Source: Nonomuraea lactucae | GTDB lineage: Bacteria > Actinomycetota > Actinomycetes > Streptosporangiales > Streptosporangiaceae | Direction: 5' to 3' | Assembly (NCBI RefSeq): GCF_003313395.1 | Contig: NZ_QNFZ01000125.1 | Coordinates: 1-58,693 of the forward strand | Length of the DNA: 58,693 nt | Shown: in pieces, positions 38,812 to 47,073 of the stretch | Position numbering within the stretch: position 1 is the stretch's first letter | Layout of the letters: each line of letters begins with the position of its first letter | Translations under genes and position numbers: made by a program | The notes under the pieces: model-generated | Told to the model about the DNA's origin: nothing | Seen by the model: only the letters and a program-made list of their open reading frames with translations | Databases searched by the model: none

Positions 38812-40056
38812 TCACCTGCTGCCGCGCGCGCCCGTCCTGCGGCGAGCCGGCCGGGGAGAGGCCTCTTCCTCGTCCTCCGCATCCTCCGCGCGACGGCGCC
38901 GCACCGGACGTCCGGGGTTCTGGCTCCTCGACCGCTCGCGGGCGGAGGCGGCGCCGGCACGTGCCCGGCGAGGCCGCTCCTCCTCTTCCTCCTCGGGCTC
39001 TTCCTCTGCTTCTTCCTCCTCGGGCTCTTCCTCTGCTTCTTCCTCCTCGTCCAGCTCGGCGCGCTCGCCCTCTCCCTCCTCGCCCTCTTCCTCCTTGGGC
39101 TCCACTTCGACCTCGTACTCGTCCCTCGGCTCCTCGCGCTCCTCCTGCGGGCCCTCTTCCCGCTCGCGCTCCTCGGCGGCGGCGGTCTCGTGGTCCTTGA
39201 CCACCTCTCCGTCGTGGATCACACCCCGCCAGCCGGCCTCGGCCATCTCCTCGGGATGGAGCATGACCTGCGTCATGATGTGCCGTCTGAAGTGCTTGAA
39301 CTCCAGCCGCGCCCGCCTGCCCTGCGCCCGCCAGAGGTTGCCGGTGTGCTCGAACAGGCCCTGCGGGTGGTATTCGAGGACGAGGGTCACGCGCGTGATG
39401 TTCGGGGCGAGCTCGTGGAAGCTCACAGCCCCGTTCACGTGGCCCTTGGCTCCCTCCGACCGCCAGATGATCCGGTCGTCCGGCACCTGCTCGAGGATGG
39501 TCGACTTCCACGTACGGTGCGACAGGAAGATCTGCGCCTTCCAGTTGATCTTCTCGTCGGACTCCTGGTCGACGTTCTCGACCTTCTTCATGAAGCTCGG
39601 GAAGTCCTCGAACTGCGTCCACTGGTTGTAGACGACCCGGAGCGGCGCGCCGATGTCGAGGGTCTCGACGATGTTCGTGACCTTGAGCGGCTTGGTGCCC
39701 TTGCTCTTGCCGCCCTTGAACAGGCCGGTGACCGCCCCCTTGAGCGCGCCCTTCACCGCTCCGGCCTTGGCTCCGCCGAGAATCGAGCCTGGAGACAGGT
39801 CCGAGCCGGTGATCGCCCTCAGCAGGCTCGGCTCGTTCCCCTCGGCGAAGTCGGTCAGCCGGCCGGTGACGTCCTGCATCTTGTCCGTTACGGACGACAG
39901 CGCCCGTTCCGCCAGGGCCACGGTGACACTCTGCAGCGCGGACCCCAACTCGCCCTTCAGCACGTCGGGCAGCATCGTGGCGGGGCCCTCCTGGGCGGTC
40001 TTCCGCCCTTTCTCCGCGGCGTTCCGGACGGGTCGCGTCCTCGAGGTTTCAGTCAT
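38812..40056 (-). CDS. gvpZ: GvpZ-like SRPBCC protein with long acidic tail
   Basis: 414 residues. An N-terminal helical Gly/Ala-rich segment precedes an SRPBCC/coenzyme-Q-binding-like domain (VETLDIGAPLRVVYNQWTQF, FPSFMKKVENVDQ, KAQIFLSHRTWKSTIL, about 125-275). From about residue 285 the protein is an acidic low-complexity tail with Glu runs, ending in an Arg-rich segment. Such proteins sit in Streptomyces gvp clusters as GvpZ, with no known mechanism. GAGGTGA precedes the ATG. Confidence 0.82.
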   Translation of the reverse strand: MTETSRTRPVRNAAEKGRKTAQEGPATMLPDVLKGELGSALQSVTVALAERALSSVTDKMQDVTGRLTDFAEGNEPSLLRAITGSDLSPGSILGGAKAGAVKGALKGAVTGLFKGGKSKGTKPLKVTNIVETLDIGAPLRVVYNQWTQFEDFPSFMKKVENVDQESDEKINWKAQIFLSHRTWKSTILEQVPDDRIIWRSEGAKGHVNGAVSFHELAPNITRVTLVLEYHPQGLFEHTGNLWRAQGRRARLEFKHFRRHIMTQVMLHPEEMAEAGWRGVIHDGEVVKDHETAAAEEREREEGPQEEREEPRDEYEVEVEPKEEEGEEGEGERAELDEEEEAEEEPEEEEAEEEPEEEEEERPRRARAGAASARERSRSQNPGRPVRRRRAEDAEDEEEASPRPARRRTGARGSR

Positions 40057-40062
40057 GAAATC

Positions 40063-40539
40063 TCACCTCTGCCCCCTGCCCGTCCGGGTCGCGGAGCCTC
40101 GCCCTCGGGTGACCGGCCTCTTCGCGCTGGGTTCGGGCTCGGGCTCTTCCTCCTCGTACTCGTCCTCGTACTGGTCTTCCTCGTCGTACTGGTCTTCCTC
40201 GTCCTTGGACCGCCCACCGCGCGGGCCCCCCTCCCGCAGGGACTCGGCCCGATCGTGGAGCTTCGAGGTCAAGGTGTTGAGTTGCCTGCCCGCCGCCGCC
40301 ACCGCGGCGGCCTTGCCGACCTCCATGAGATCGCCGCGCAGGCGGTTGGTCATCTCCTCGATCTGGGGAGACGATCCGACCAGCTTGAAGCCCTGCTTCA
40401 GCAGCCCTCCGCTGTTGCCCTTCCGCAGACCGCGAGCGAGCCCGGCCGCCGCGAGGGCCGCCGCCAAGCGCAGTTTGTGGCGCCGGCCGAGGTAGTAGCC
40501 GGCGACGAGGGCCAACGCCACTCTGGCCCGGTCACTCAT
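40063..40539 (-). CDS. gvpY: GvpY-like protein, first gene of gas vesicle operon
   Basis: 158 residues. The N-terminus has a short hydrophobic segment (RVALALVAGYYLGRRHKLRLAAALAAAGLA), then a helical body and an acidic Asp/Glu/Tyr-rich tail ending in Arg-rich residues. The order gvpY-gvpZ is the same as in Streptomyces. It lies 6 bp upstream of gvpZ and 150 bp downstream of the HxlR gene, so the operon promoter should be in 40540-40689; I could not fix its hexamers. Confidence 0.8.
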   Translation of the reverse strand: MSDRARVALALVAGYYLGRRHKLRLAAALAAAGLARGLRKGNSGGLLKQGFKLVGSSPQIEEMTNRLRGDLMEVGKAAAVAAAGRQLNTLTSKLHDRAESLREGGPRGGRSKDEEDQYDEEDQYEDEYEEEEPEPEPSAKRPVTRGRGSATRTGRGQR

Positions 40540-40689
40540 GATTCGCGCTCCCTACTGTCGAGCAGCCGCCGGCCTCTACCGGCCCCGCCCATCTGCCCAT
40601 GAAGGGGATAGGGAAACACGAATCAGAATAAAACGGACAGACTTGACAATTAGTAAGCCACCGATTCGAATGTGGCGAGCGTGAGCCGC

Positions 40690-41052
40690 CTAGAGCGGCT
40701 CGTGCACCTCTCGGGCGCGCAACACCTCGGCCATGTGCGCCTCCGCCCACGCGCAAGAGGCGGCCAGGGGCTTCAGGAGCGTGCGACCGAGCGGGCTCAG
40801 CTCGTACTCGACCCGTGGCGGGATCCCGGCGTACGCGGTGCGCGTCACCAGCCCGTCGCGCTCCATGGCCCGCAGCGTCTCGGTGAGCACCTTCGGCGTG
40901 ATCCCGCGCAGCGGCACCCGCAGCTCCGAGAACCGGCGGGGCCCCGCCTCCAGACATCTGATGATCTTCGCGGTCCATTTGTCGCCGACCTGGATCAGCG
41001 GCGTGACCTGCGAGCACGCGCGGAACATGTCGGGGTCCAGTGGCTGCGTCAC
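40690..41052 (-). CDS. HxlR-family transcriptional regulator
   Basis: 120 residues, winged HTH of the HxlR/DUF24 type: LIQVGDKWTAKIIRCLEAGPRRFSEL (about 19-44), the recognition region GITPKVLTETLRAMERDGLV and the wing RVEYELSPLGRTLL. Cys13 near the N-terminus (RACSQV) is typical of redox- or aldehyde-sensing members. It is divergent from an NAD(P)-binding protein gene across 109 bp, its probable target. Confidence 0.9.
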   Translation of the reverse strand: MTQPLDPDMFRACSQVTPLIQVGDKWTAKIIRCLEAGPRRFSELRVPLRGITPKVLTETLRAMERDGLVTRTAYAGIPPRVEYELSPLGRTLLKPLAASCAWAEAHMAEVLRAREVHEPL

Positions 41053-41161
41053 GGTGCCGAGCGTACGCAGGTATCGTTGCGGGAACCAAGGGGGCGCCCG
41101 CTAACGTCCGCGGCATCGGCCGGTCACCGGACCGGCAGCACTGCGAACGGAGCATCCCCTC

Positions 41162-41815
41162 ATGAGCAAGATCGTTGTCTTCGGGGCCGGCGGCCGCGCC
41201 GGCCGCCACGCGGTCGCGGAGGCCGCCTCCCGCGGCCACCACGTCACGGCCGTCGTGCGAGATCCCGCCAGGCACAGCGCCCTGGCGGACGCCAGGAGCG
41301 TGACGCTGGTCGCCGGGGACGTCACCGACGCCGACCGCGTCGCGGCCGTCGCGGCCGGGCACGACGCGGCCGTCAACGCCGCGGGCCGCCTGGACGTACC
41401 CTCGGAGGAGTTCTTCACAGGCGCGGCGCGCGCCCTCCTCGACGGCCTCGCCCGCGCAGGCGTCGGGCGGCTCGTGCTGATCGGCATCGGCACCACCCTG
41501 GAGGCGGCGCCCGGCGTCATGGTTCACGACACGCCCGGCTTCCCACCGGAGGCCCGCGCGTTCTCCCTCGGCCACGCCGCCGAACTCGATGTGCTGCGGG
41601 CCGCTGACACCGCCGTCGACTGGCTGGTGCTCGCCCCGCCGCCCGCCCTGCTCGACGCCGACGCCCCCCGCACCGGCCACTACCGGATCGGCGGAAACCA
41701 GGTGCTGCCCGTCACCGACGAGACCCTCTTCCGGTACGCCGACCTGGCGGTGGCGCTCATCGACGAGATCGAGAACCCCACCCACCACCGCACCCTGGCC
41801 GCCGTGGCCTCCTGA
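41162..41815 (+). CDS. NAD(P)-binding (NmrA/atypical SDR) protein
   Basis: 217 residues. The Rossmann motif is IVVFGAGGRAGRHAV (3-17), then VTAVVRDPARH, VAGDVTD, VNAAGR and a late LVLAPPPALLDADAPRTG. It is similar to NAD(P)H-dependent oxidoreductases that sit beside HxlR regulators and respond to electrophile or redox stress. Substrate unknown. The ATG follows a GAGCAT tract rather than a strong ribosome binding site. Confidence 0.85.
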   Translation: MSKIVVFGAGGRAGRHAVAEAASRGHHVTAVVRDPARHSALADARSVTLVAGDVTDADRVAAVAAGHDAAVNAAGRLDVPSEEFFTGAARALLDGLARAGVGRLVLIGIGTTLEAAPGVMVHDTPGFPPEARAFSLGHAAELDVLRAADTAVDWLVLAPPPALLDADAPRTGHYRIGGNQVLPVTDETLFRYADLAVALIDEIENPTHHRTLAAVAS

Positions 41816-41910
41816 CCACCCTGAGCCGCCCGATCATGCTCATCTCGACGCCCGGGACAGTGAACGGCACCCCCGCCCCGTGTCGGGCGAGGGTGCCGTA
41901 CGACAAGCGT

Positions 41911-42033
41911 TCAGAGACGCCTGCGGCGACGCGACGCCGCGGCGCGACGCGTGGACCTGAAGCGGCGTTCGTATACGTCGTCCGGATCGGGCGCACGGAA
42001 CGGTGTGTAAGGCAGATGGTGCTGGATGGACAT
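41911..42033 (-). CDS. Small Arg-rich protein of 40 residues
   Basis: A 40-codon frame begins at ATG 42033 with an excellent ribosome binding site (GGAGGA, 4 bp spacing). It encodes an N-terminal MSIQHHLPYTPFRAPDPDD, then ERRFRSTRR and a C-terminal RRRRRL. The longer in-frame start at 42153 lies in the palindrome and has no ribosome binding site. A promoter-like TTGATA-N18-TATCGC on the minus strand overlaps the palindrome at 42135-42156. I do not know a family; it could bind nucleic acid or membrane through its basic tail. Confidence 0.55.
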   Translation of the reverse strand: MSIQHHLPYTPFRAPDPDDVYERRFRSTRRAAASRRRRRL

Positions 42034-42134
42034 GGTGTCCTCCGCGAATCGGGATGTGCCGGAGCGGATGCGCACCGGCACGCGTTCACTCATTCCCAAC
42101 CCCGCGACCGTTCGGAGGCTTCCGCGATACATGC

Positions 42135-42156
42135 AGGTTGATTGATTTATCAACCT
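42135..42156. promoter_or_regulatory. Palindromic operator-like site upstream of the small gene
   Basis: AGGTTGAT and ATCAACCT form a perfect 8-bp inverted repeat around a 6-bp spacer, in an AT-richer pocket. It overlaps the proposed -35 region of the 40-codon gene and looks like a repressor site rather than a terminator, because the spacer is AT-rich and no gene ends immediately before it. Confidence 0.5.
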
Positions 42157-42217
42157 ACTCTTGCCGTGGGTTGACTCTGCCTGCCAGATCCCGGCGTTCT
42201 CCGCATGCGGCCGCCTC

Positions 42218-43108
42218 CTAGCTGGAGCGGTAGCGGTCGTTCTCGCGCAGGAACCGCTGGAGACCAGCCAGGTCGTCGGTGTTGACGTGGTCCACGTCCG
42301 CCGCGACGAGCTCTCGCCAGATCGCCTCGCGGGCCGGGCCGGGGACGTCCGGCGTCGCCCAGAAGCGGACCCGCTGCCCGTCGCGGTGCGCTGTCCGTAC
42401 GATGTCCCGGAGCCTCGCCCGCTCGGCGGCCGGCATCTCGCCCTCGCCGCGCCACGTGAAGTGGTTCGTCCAGTTGTCGCTGATCAGCGGGATCAGCGAA
42501 GCACCGCCCAGACCGAGGTCCGGCGGCCGGCCGTCGTAGAAGGCGTACCGCTCCCGCTGGGCGGCCATGAGGTCGCGCGGGCGATCGCCGCTGATGACCA
42601 CCGTCACCGCACCGGGCTTCACTCTGCCCTTCTGGTAGGTGGTGAGCATCTTGCGGTACGCGCGCAGCACCCGGTGAAGCTCGGTGTAGGTGGCGGCGCC
42701 GTTGTTCTTGATGTCCACCAGGAGCTGGAACCGCTGGCGGCTGCCCGGGAAGACCCGCCCGTGCCCCTCGCGCACCCGGCGGGCCAGCGGGTCGAGGTAG
42801 AGCGACTGGAGCGTGCGGGCGGGCCGCAGGTCCTGCGGGTCGTGGCCGACGCGGAGCTCGCCCTCCACCAGGTAGATGTCGGCCTCGACGCTGGTGAAGC
42901 CGTGGTCGAGGGCGTCCATGAGGGGGCGCGGGTGTTCGTAGTCGTTGTGGGCGTGGGCACGGGCGAGTGGCTCGGCGGCCGCGGCTGGGGCGCTCGTAGG
43001 CGGCTCGACCATGGCAGGGGCGGCCGCCGCGAGGGCGGCCGCCCCTGGGGTGATCGGCAGCAGCAGGGCTCCCGCCGCCACCAGCGAGCCGAGGGCTCGA
43101 CGGAACAT
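42218..43108 (-). CDS. Secreted glycerophosphodiesterase / PI-PLC-like phosphodiesterase
   Basis: 296 residues from ATG 43108 (AGGAG upstream), with a signal peptide (LGSLVAAGALLLPITPG). The catalytic N-terminal motif AHAHNDYEHPRPL, then TSVEADIYLVEGELRVGHD, supplies the His/Glu/Asp set of PLC-like TIM barrels; LLVDIKNN and VNTDDLAGLQ fit the later strands. It would hydrolyse phosphodiesters outside the cell. It lies downstream of the PhoX-like gene on the same strand (127-bp gap), suggesting a phosphate-scavenging pair. Confidence 0.85.
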   Translation of the reverse strand: MFRRALGSLVAAGALLLPITPGAAALAAAAPAMVEPPTSAPAAAAEPLARAHAHNDYEHPRPLMDALDHGFTSVEADIYLVEGELRVGHDPQDLRPARTLQSLYLDPLARRVREGHGRVFPGSRQRFQLLVDIKNNGAATYTELHRVLRAYRKMLTTYQKGRVKPGAVTVVISGDRPRDLMAAQRERYAFYDGRPPDLGLGGASLIPLISDNWTNHFTWRGEGEMPAAERARLRDIVRTAHRDGQRVRFWATPDVPGPAREAIWRELVAADVDHVNTDDLAGLQRFLRENDRYRSS

Positions 43109-43235
43109 CACGTCTCCTAACGGGTCCGGAAGCAAGCCAGTGATCACGCGCCACGCTATTTGCGCGAGGTGTTACCGGAGTGACATTTCGCCCAATAGTG
43201 GGAGATCACTGGCTCGGGACCCGCTACCGGAGGAA

Positions 43236-44393
43236 TCAAGTGCGGAACGGGCCCGTCACGCAGTAGGTGATGCCGCCCGAAGAGGAGCCGGTGGTGCCGC
43301 GCTGCGAGGAGAAGTAGAGGCGGTTGCCCGCCGGGTTGAAGGCCGGGCCGGTGATCTCCGAGGAGCTCTGGCCGTTGATCCGCAGGAACGGCGAGACGAT
43401 GTCGTCCGGCGTGATCACACAGATCTCCATGTTGCCGCCGTCCTCCGCGACGTACAGATCGCCGAAGGTGGAGCCGGTGACGTTGTCCACACCCGTCAGC
43501 GGTGGCGTGCCGGGGCTGACGAGACTGTCGTCGTAGGCGAGTTCGTACGTGCCGGCGGCGACGTTGACCTGCCAGACGCGGTTGTCGCCCTTGGTGGTGA
43601 ACCACACGGTGTCGTTGGCGTAGTGGCAGCCCTCGCCCCCGTTGAACGACTTCGACGCCGCCACCTGGCTGCGCGTCGCGGTCGGGCTGCCGTCGGGGTC
43701 GGGGACGTTCGCCCAGGTGAACGAGCCGGAGGTGGCCGAGCCCGCGCACAGCACCTGCAGCGTGCCCGAGGACAGGCTCCCCCAGGTCGTCGGGACGAAC
43801 CGGTAGAACCGGCCGTTGCTCTCGTCCTCGGTGAGGTAGATGACCTGCCGGACCGGGTCGGCGGCGGCCGCCTCGTGCTTGAAACGTCCCATGGCCGGAC
43901 GCTGCAACGCGGCGCCGCCGAAGGGGTAGGTCTCGTAGACGAAGCCCCGGCTGACCTCCTCGCACGAGAGCCAGGTGTTCCACGGCGTCGCGCCGCCGGC
44001 GCAGTTCTGCCGGGTGCCCGACAGGATCGAGGCGGCCGAGATCACGGTGCCGCCGGAGTCGAAGCGGATCATGGAGGCGCCGCCGCCGGGGTTGATCTCG
44101 GAGTTGGACACGTAGCGCCAGCCGCTGCCGTCGGCGAAGCAGGCGCCGCCGTCGGGGGCGGGGTGCCAGGTGTAGGAGGTGCCGGAGACCACCTGCCCGG
44201 ACCGGGCGATCACCTGGCTGGTGAACCCCGCGGGAAGCTGGATGCCGTTGGCGTCGGCGGCCAGCAGGGGACCGTAGGGGCCGGGACCGTTCTGCGCCGG
44301 AGCCGCTAACGCGGCGTCCTGCCAGAGACTGCCGGCGAAGGCCACGGTGCTCACGCCGAGCACCGAGGCGCGAAGGAATGTACGGCGTTCCAT
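43236..44393 (-). CDS. PhoX/DUF839-family Tat-exported protein
   Basis: 385 residues with a twin-arginine signal (ERRTFLRASVLGVSTVAFAG, 2-21). The beta-propeller-like PhoX/DUF839 domain shows GTSYTWHPAPDGGACF, PWNTWLSCEE, ATPWNTW and FNGGEGCHYANDTVWFTTK. PhoX is a calcium/iron-dependent alkaline phosphatase, but this protein is much shorter than classical PhoX (over 550 residues), so phosphatase activity is only a family-level expectation. A GTTCA-type repeat lies 63 bp upstream. Confidence 0.8.
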   Translation of the reverse strand: MERRTFLRASVLGVSTVAFAGSLWQDAALAAPAQNGPGPYGPLLAADANGIQLPAGFTSQVIARSGQVVSGTSYTWHPAPDGGACFADGSGWRYVSNSEINPGGGASMIRFDSGGTVISAASILSGTRQNCAGGATPWNTWLSCEEVSRGFVYETYPFGGAALQRPAMGRFKHEAAAADPVRQVIYLTEDESNGRFYRFVPTTWGSLSSGTLQVLCAGSATSGSFTWANVPDPDGSPTATRSQVAASKSFNGGEGCHYANDTVWFTTKGDNRVWQVNVAAGTYELAYDDSLVSPGTPPLTGVDNVTGSTFGDLYVAEDGGNMEICVITPDDIVSPFLRINGQSSSEITGPAFNPAGNRLYFSSQRGTTGSSSGGITYCVTGPFRT

Positions 44394-44455
44394 TGGCGAA
44401 CCTCCAGGTGAGGATCAGCAGGACCATCCCCCGTCGGGCCAAGGTTAGAAGCGCC

Positions 44456-44485
44456 GGTGAACCCGCACCGGTGTATCAGTTGAAC
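44456..44485 (-). promoter_or_regulatory. Possible PHO-box-like repeats
   Basis: On the minus strand GTTCAACTG and GTTCACCGG occur 23 bp apart, resembling two PhoP direct-repeat units (normally spaced in multiples of 11). The spacing is off by one base and the middle unit is weak, so this is a candidate only. Confidence 0.3.
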
Positions 44486-44936
44486 GGCAGGCGGCCATAC
44501 CCCCTCCTACTCGCGCGTACGCGCCACACCGGGTCGCGGTTGACGTGAACGTGGGCACGGCGACCAGCGGCGCGCGAATACCGTTCAGCACCACGCGCAT
44601 CGTCGCGTCGGCCAGGTCCGCCCGCGCCGTCACCGGTAGGGTGTCCACGAGGTCTCCGTGCAGGTGAGCTTCGTCGTTGACTCGTCTACCGGAGGCCTCG
44701 TCCCCGTTGCCCGCGACGTGCGGTCCCGCTGACGCCGCACCGCGCCGGCGAGGCGCCCACTAGCAGGTCATGACCACCAAACATGCGACAAGGCCCCCGG
44801 ACCGCCCGTCCTGCGCGCGGCCTGCGCCGAGCACCCCTGTGCTCCCCGCACAGTGCGACAGCGTGACCTGCCCAAGGGCAGCGAGCACATCGTCACCGGC
44901 ATCTTCACTGGCACCGTCACTGCGGGGAGCACGGCC
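44486..44936. other. Gene-free stretch
   Basis: About 450 bp with no frame I can support. A frame immediately before the NUDIX remnant (from 44853) reads plausibly as protein but has no recognisable domain; it may be leftover coding sequence. Confidence 0.45.
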
Positions 44937-45110
44937 ATGACCGCACCAGCCGAGCCCTCCCGCCCTCACCGCCCTCACGTGGGTGTGCACCTGATCCTCA
45001 GCTGCGACGGCGAGGTGCTGCTGTCGCTCCGCGCGAACACCGGCTTCGCCGACGGCTCCTAATCGGCGCCCGGCGGCTGCCTGGACGCCGGGCGGACAGC
45101 GGTTCTCCCC
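44937..45110 (+). pseudogene. NUDIX hydrolase remnant (nonsense-truncated)
   Basis: ATG 44937 opens a peptide ending PHVGVHLILSCDGEVLLSLR, then ANTGFADGS and TAA. The N-terminus is that of a MutT-like NUDIX protein, whose next residues are normally Y-x-x-PGG-H-L-x-x-GE. Beyond the stop, in the same frame, the DNA still reads SAPGGCLDAGRTAV, so a Tyr codon appears to have become TAA, and the NUDIX box then decays. Confidence 0.65.
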
Positions 45111-45117
45111 GCTCGAC

Positions 45118-45597
45118 TCAGGTTGATGGGGGGCGATGGGATGTCGACTTAGCGGGTCGGGGGGTCTGTTCGATCAGAGTTTCGGTGGCTCGATCGAGGA
45201 GCTCGCAGAGCTGCCTGTGCTCGGCCGGGGTGAACTTGTCGATGAGAGCTTTCTCGAGCACGTTGACTTCTCGGTAGGCCCCATCGAGAAGGCGCTGGCC
45301 GGCGTCGGTGAGGGTGGCGATCATGACCTTGGCGTGCACGGGCGACGACTGCCGGTCGATGAGGCCCTTGGCCTGCATGCCGGTGACGACCGTGGCCATG
45401 CTCTGCTGGGTGACGCCGCAGGCGCGGGCCAGCTGGGCGCCGGACATGCCGTCATCACGGGAGAGGTTGAGCAGCACCGTGTACTGGGTCATGGTCAGCC
45501 CATAGGTACGCAGGACGGCTTCGTGATGCGCCATCAGAGCCTGTTCGGCGCGGCGGATCCTGGTGCACAGGTAGTCCTCGGCGGGCACGTCGGCCAT
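45118..45597 (-). CDS. MarR-family transcriptional regulator
   Basis: 159 residues from ATG 45597 (GTG 45606 is a possible alternative). Winged HTH of MarR type: LTMTQYTVLLNLSRDDGMSG, AQLARACGVTQQSMATVVTGM, LIDRQSSPVHAKVMIATLTDAG; dimerisation helices lie at both ends. It is divergent from a quinone oxidoreductase gene across about 93 bp that carries inverted operator-like sequences, so it very probably represses that gene and itself. Confidence 0.9.
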   Translation of the reverse strand: MADVPAEDYLCTRIRRAEQALMAHHEAVLRTYGLTMTQYTVLLNLSRDDGMSGAQLARACGVTQQSMATVVTGMQAKGLIDRQSSPVHAKVMIATLTDAGQRLLDGAYREVNVLEKALIDKFTPAEHRQLCELLDRATETLIEQTPRPAKSTSHRPPST

Positions 45598-45616
45598 AGC
45601 TGTCACAGCTTCCTCA

Positions 45617-45673
45617 TTTGACTCAACATCCTGAGACTCGCTAGCGTTCGGGGTATCAGGATACTGAGTCGAA
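45617..45673. promoter_or_regulatory. MarR-type double operator
   Basis: TTTGACTCAACATCCTGA (45617-45634) and TCAGGATACTGAGTCGAA (45656-45673) are inverted copies of each other matching at 15 of 18 positions. The right copy contains a perfect palindrome GTATC-AG-GATAC (45653-45664). Each copy faces one of the two divergent genes. Confidence 0.65.
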
Positions 45674-45690
45674 CAAGAAGGCTGTGAACT

Positions 45691-46638
45691 ATGAAGGCTG
45701 CCGTACTCGCCACCGACGACCAGTTCCGTGTGACCGAGATCGCCGAGCCCACCCCAGGGCATGGGGAGGTGGCGATCCGTGTCGCCTACGCGGGTGTTCA
45801 GTGGGGGGATGTGCTGATCCGCGACGGTCACTTCCCGACTCCTCGCCCCTTCGTGCCCGGCTTCGAGGCGTCCGGGCAGATCATCGCGGTCGGCGAGGGC
45901 GTCGATCCGGCACGCGTAGGTGAGCAGGTCATCGCGCTGACCAGTTCAGGCGGCTTCGCGGAAGTCGTCGTTGTCTCCTCGGTGCTGGCGATCGCGGCGC
46001 CCACCGTGGACGCGCGGACCGCCGCCGCGTTCGGCTGGGTCACCTCCACCGCCTACGACCTGATCAACACCGTCACGGGAGTCCGACCGGGCCAGAGCGT
46101 CCTGATCCACGCGGCAGCCGGCGGAGTCGGCACGCTCGCGGGGCAGTTCGCCCGGGTAGCCGGCGCGGGGCGAGTCGTGGGCGTCGTGGGCGATCCAGGG
46201 CAGGTCGACTACGCGCGGCAACTCGGTTATGACCAGGTGCTCAGCCGCGAGGACTTCCCCCAAGCACTGGACGGGGAGCACTTCGATGTGATTCTCGACC
46301 CCATCGGCGGCCAGACCCGGCTGGCCAACCTGGAACGCCTGGCACCGCACGGCCGGATCGCGGTCTACGGCAACATCGCCACCTTCGAGCCGGTCCCGGT
46401 CTCGGCCAACGATCTTCTGATGCAGGGCACGTCGATGCTGACCTACAACAGCAACCTGCTCAGCCAGACCCATCCCGAGCGGCTCGCCGACAGTGCACGC
46501 CGCGCGCTGGAACTGGTCGGGAACGGCAAGGTCGGCATCGACATCACCGCCGAATACGAGCTGGCCGACGTCGGGACCGCCATCGCCGATCTCGCGGGCG
46601 GAGCGACCCGCGGCAAGAGCATCGTCCGGATCGGATGA
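45691..46638 (+). CDS. Zinc-independent quinone oxidoreductase (MDR family)
   Basis: 315 residues. The GroES-like N-domain (GHGEVAIRVAYAGVQWGDVLIR, PFVPGFEASGQIIAVGEG) and Rossmann domain (LIHAAAGGVGTLAGQFARVAGA, about 141-162) are those of NADPH:quinone reductase-like MDR proteins; the catalytic zinc ligands of alcohol dehydrogenases are absent. It reduces quinones or enones with NADPH. ATG 45691 is preceded by GAAGG. Under the divergent MarR-type regulator. Confidence 0.9.
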   Translation: MKAAVLATDDQFRVTEIAEPTPGHGEVAIRVAYAGVQWGDVLIRDGHFPTPRPFVPGFEASGQIIAVGEGVDPARVGEQVIALTSSGGFAEVVVVSSVLAIAAPTVDARTAAAFGWVTSTAYDLINTVTGVRPGQSVLIHAAAGGVGTLAGQFARVAGAGRVVGVVGDPGQVDYARQLGYDQVLSREDFPQALDGEHFDVILDPIGGQTRLANLERLAPHGRIAVYGNIATFEPVPVSANDLLMQGTSMLTYNSNLLSQTHPERLADSARRALELVGNGKVGIDITAEYELADVGTAIADLAGGATRGKSIVRIG

Positions 46639-46659
46639 CGCCAGTCCGGGTCTGCCTGG

Positions 46660-46810
46660 GGCGCTGTCGGCCACCACATCACCCTGGGCCGCCGAACTCG
46701 TCGGCTGCGATCGCCACACGGTCCGGCACTACGTCGCACTGCGCCGGGCCGGGACGGACCCCACCGCCCCGGCGACCACGGAGTCGTCGCCCTCGGCTGA
46801 CCACGGCTGA
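46660..46810 (+). mobile_element. Transposase HTH remnant
   Basis: In one frame the DNA reads AAELVGCDRHTVRHYVALRRAGTDP, resembling the N-terminal helix-turn-helix of transposases that read ...DRxTVRxY (IS21/ISL3-like). No start, catalytic domain or terminal repeats remain. The rest of 46811-47073 shows nothing I can identify. Confidence 0.4.
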
Positions 46811-47073
46811 CCAATCTGTTGTCCGCCACTGTGTTAGCCAAACTGTCTGCCAGCGGGGAGATCTTGGGCTCTGTCTCACTCTGCGGGGTCGGGCTGTCGG
46901 TGGTGACACTCAGTTGCGCGCTCGGCGTCGCGAAATGCGCATTCGCGACCTGGCATTCGAAGCTCGGACGAAGCGAGACCCGTCGCTGGGGCGACAGGTT
47001 GCGGAATGCGTCGGCAGGGCGCCTCGGGGTCGGCCGCCGCTGCGCGAGGGGTGTCGATCGGGATCGGTGGGCG

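Noticed and set aside
39000-39200. GC-skewed CTCCTC/TCTTCC runs resembling a simple-sequence repeat
   Set aside because: They are the Glu-run codons of the GvpZ acidic tail on the other strand, not an independent repeat element.
44445-44648. 67-codon minus-strand frame upstream of PhoX
   Set aside because: No ribosome binding site, no recognisable domain, and it overlaps the likely promoter region.
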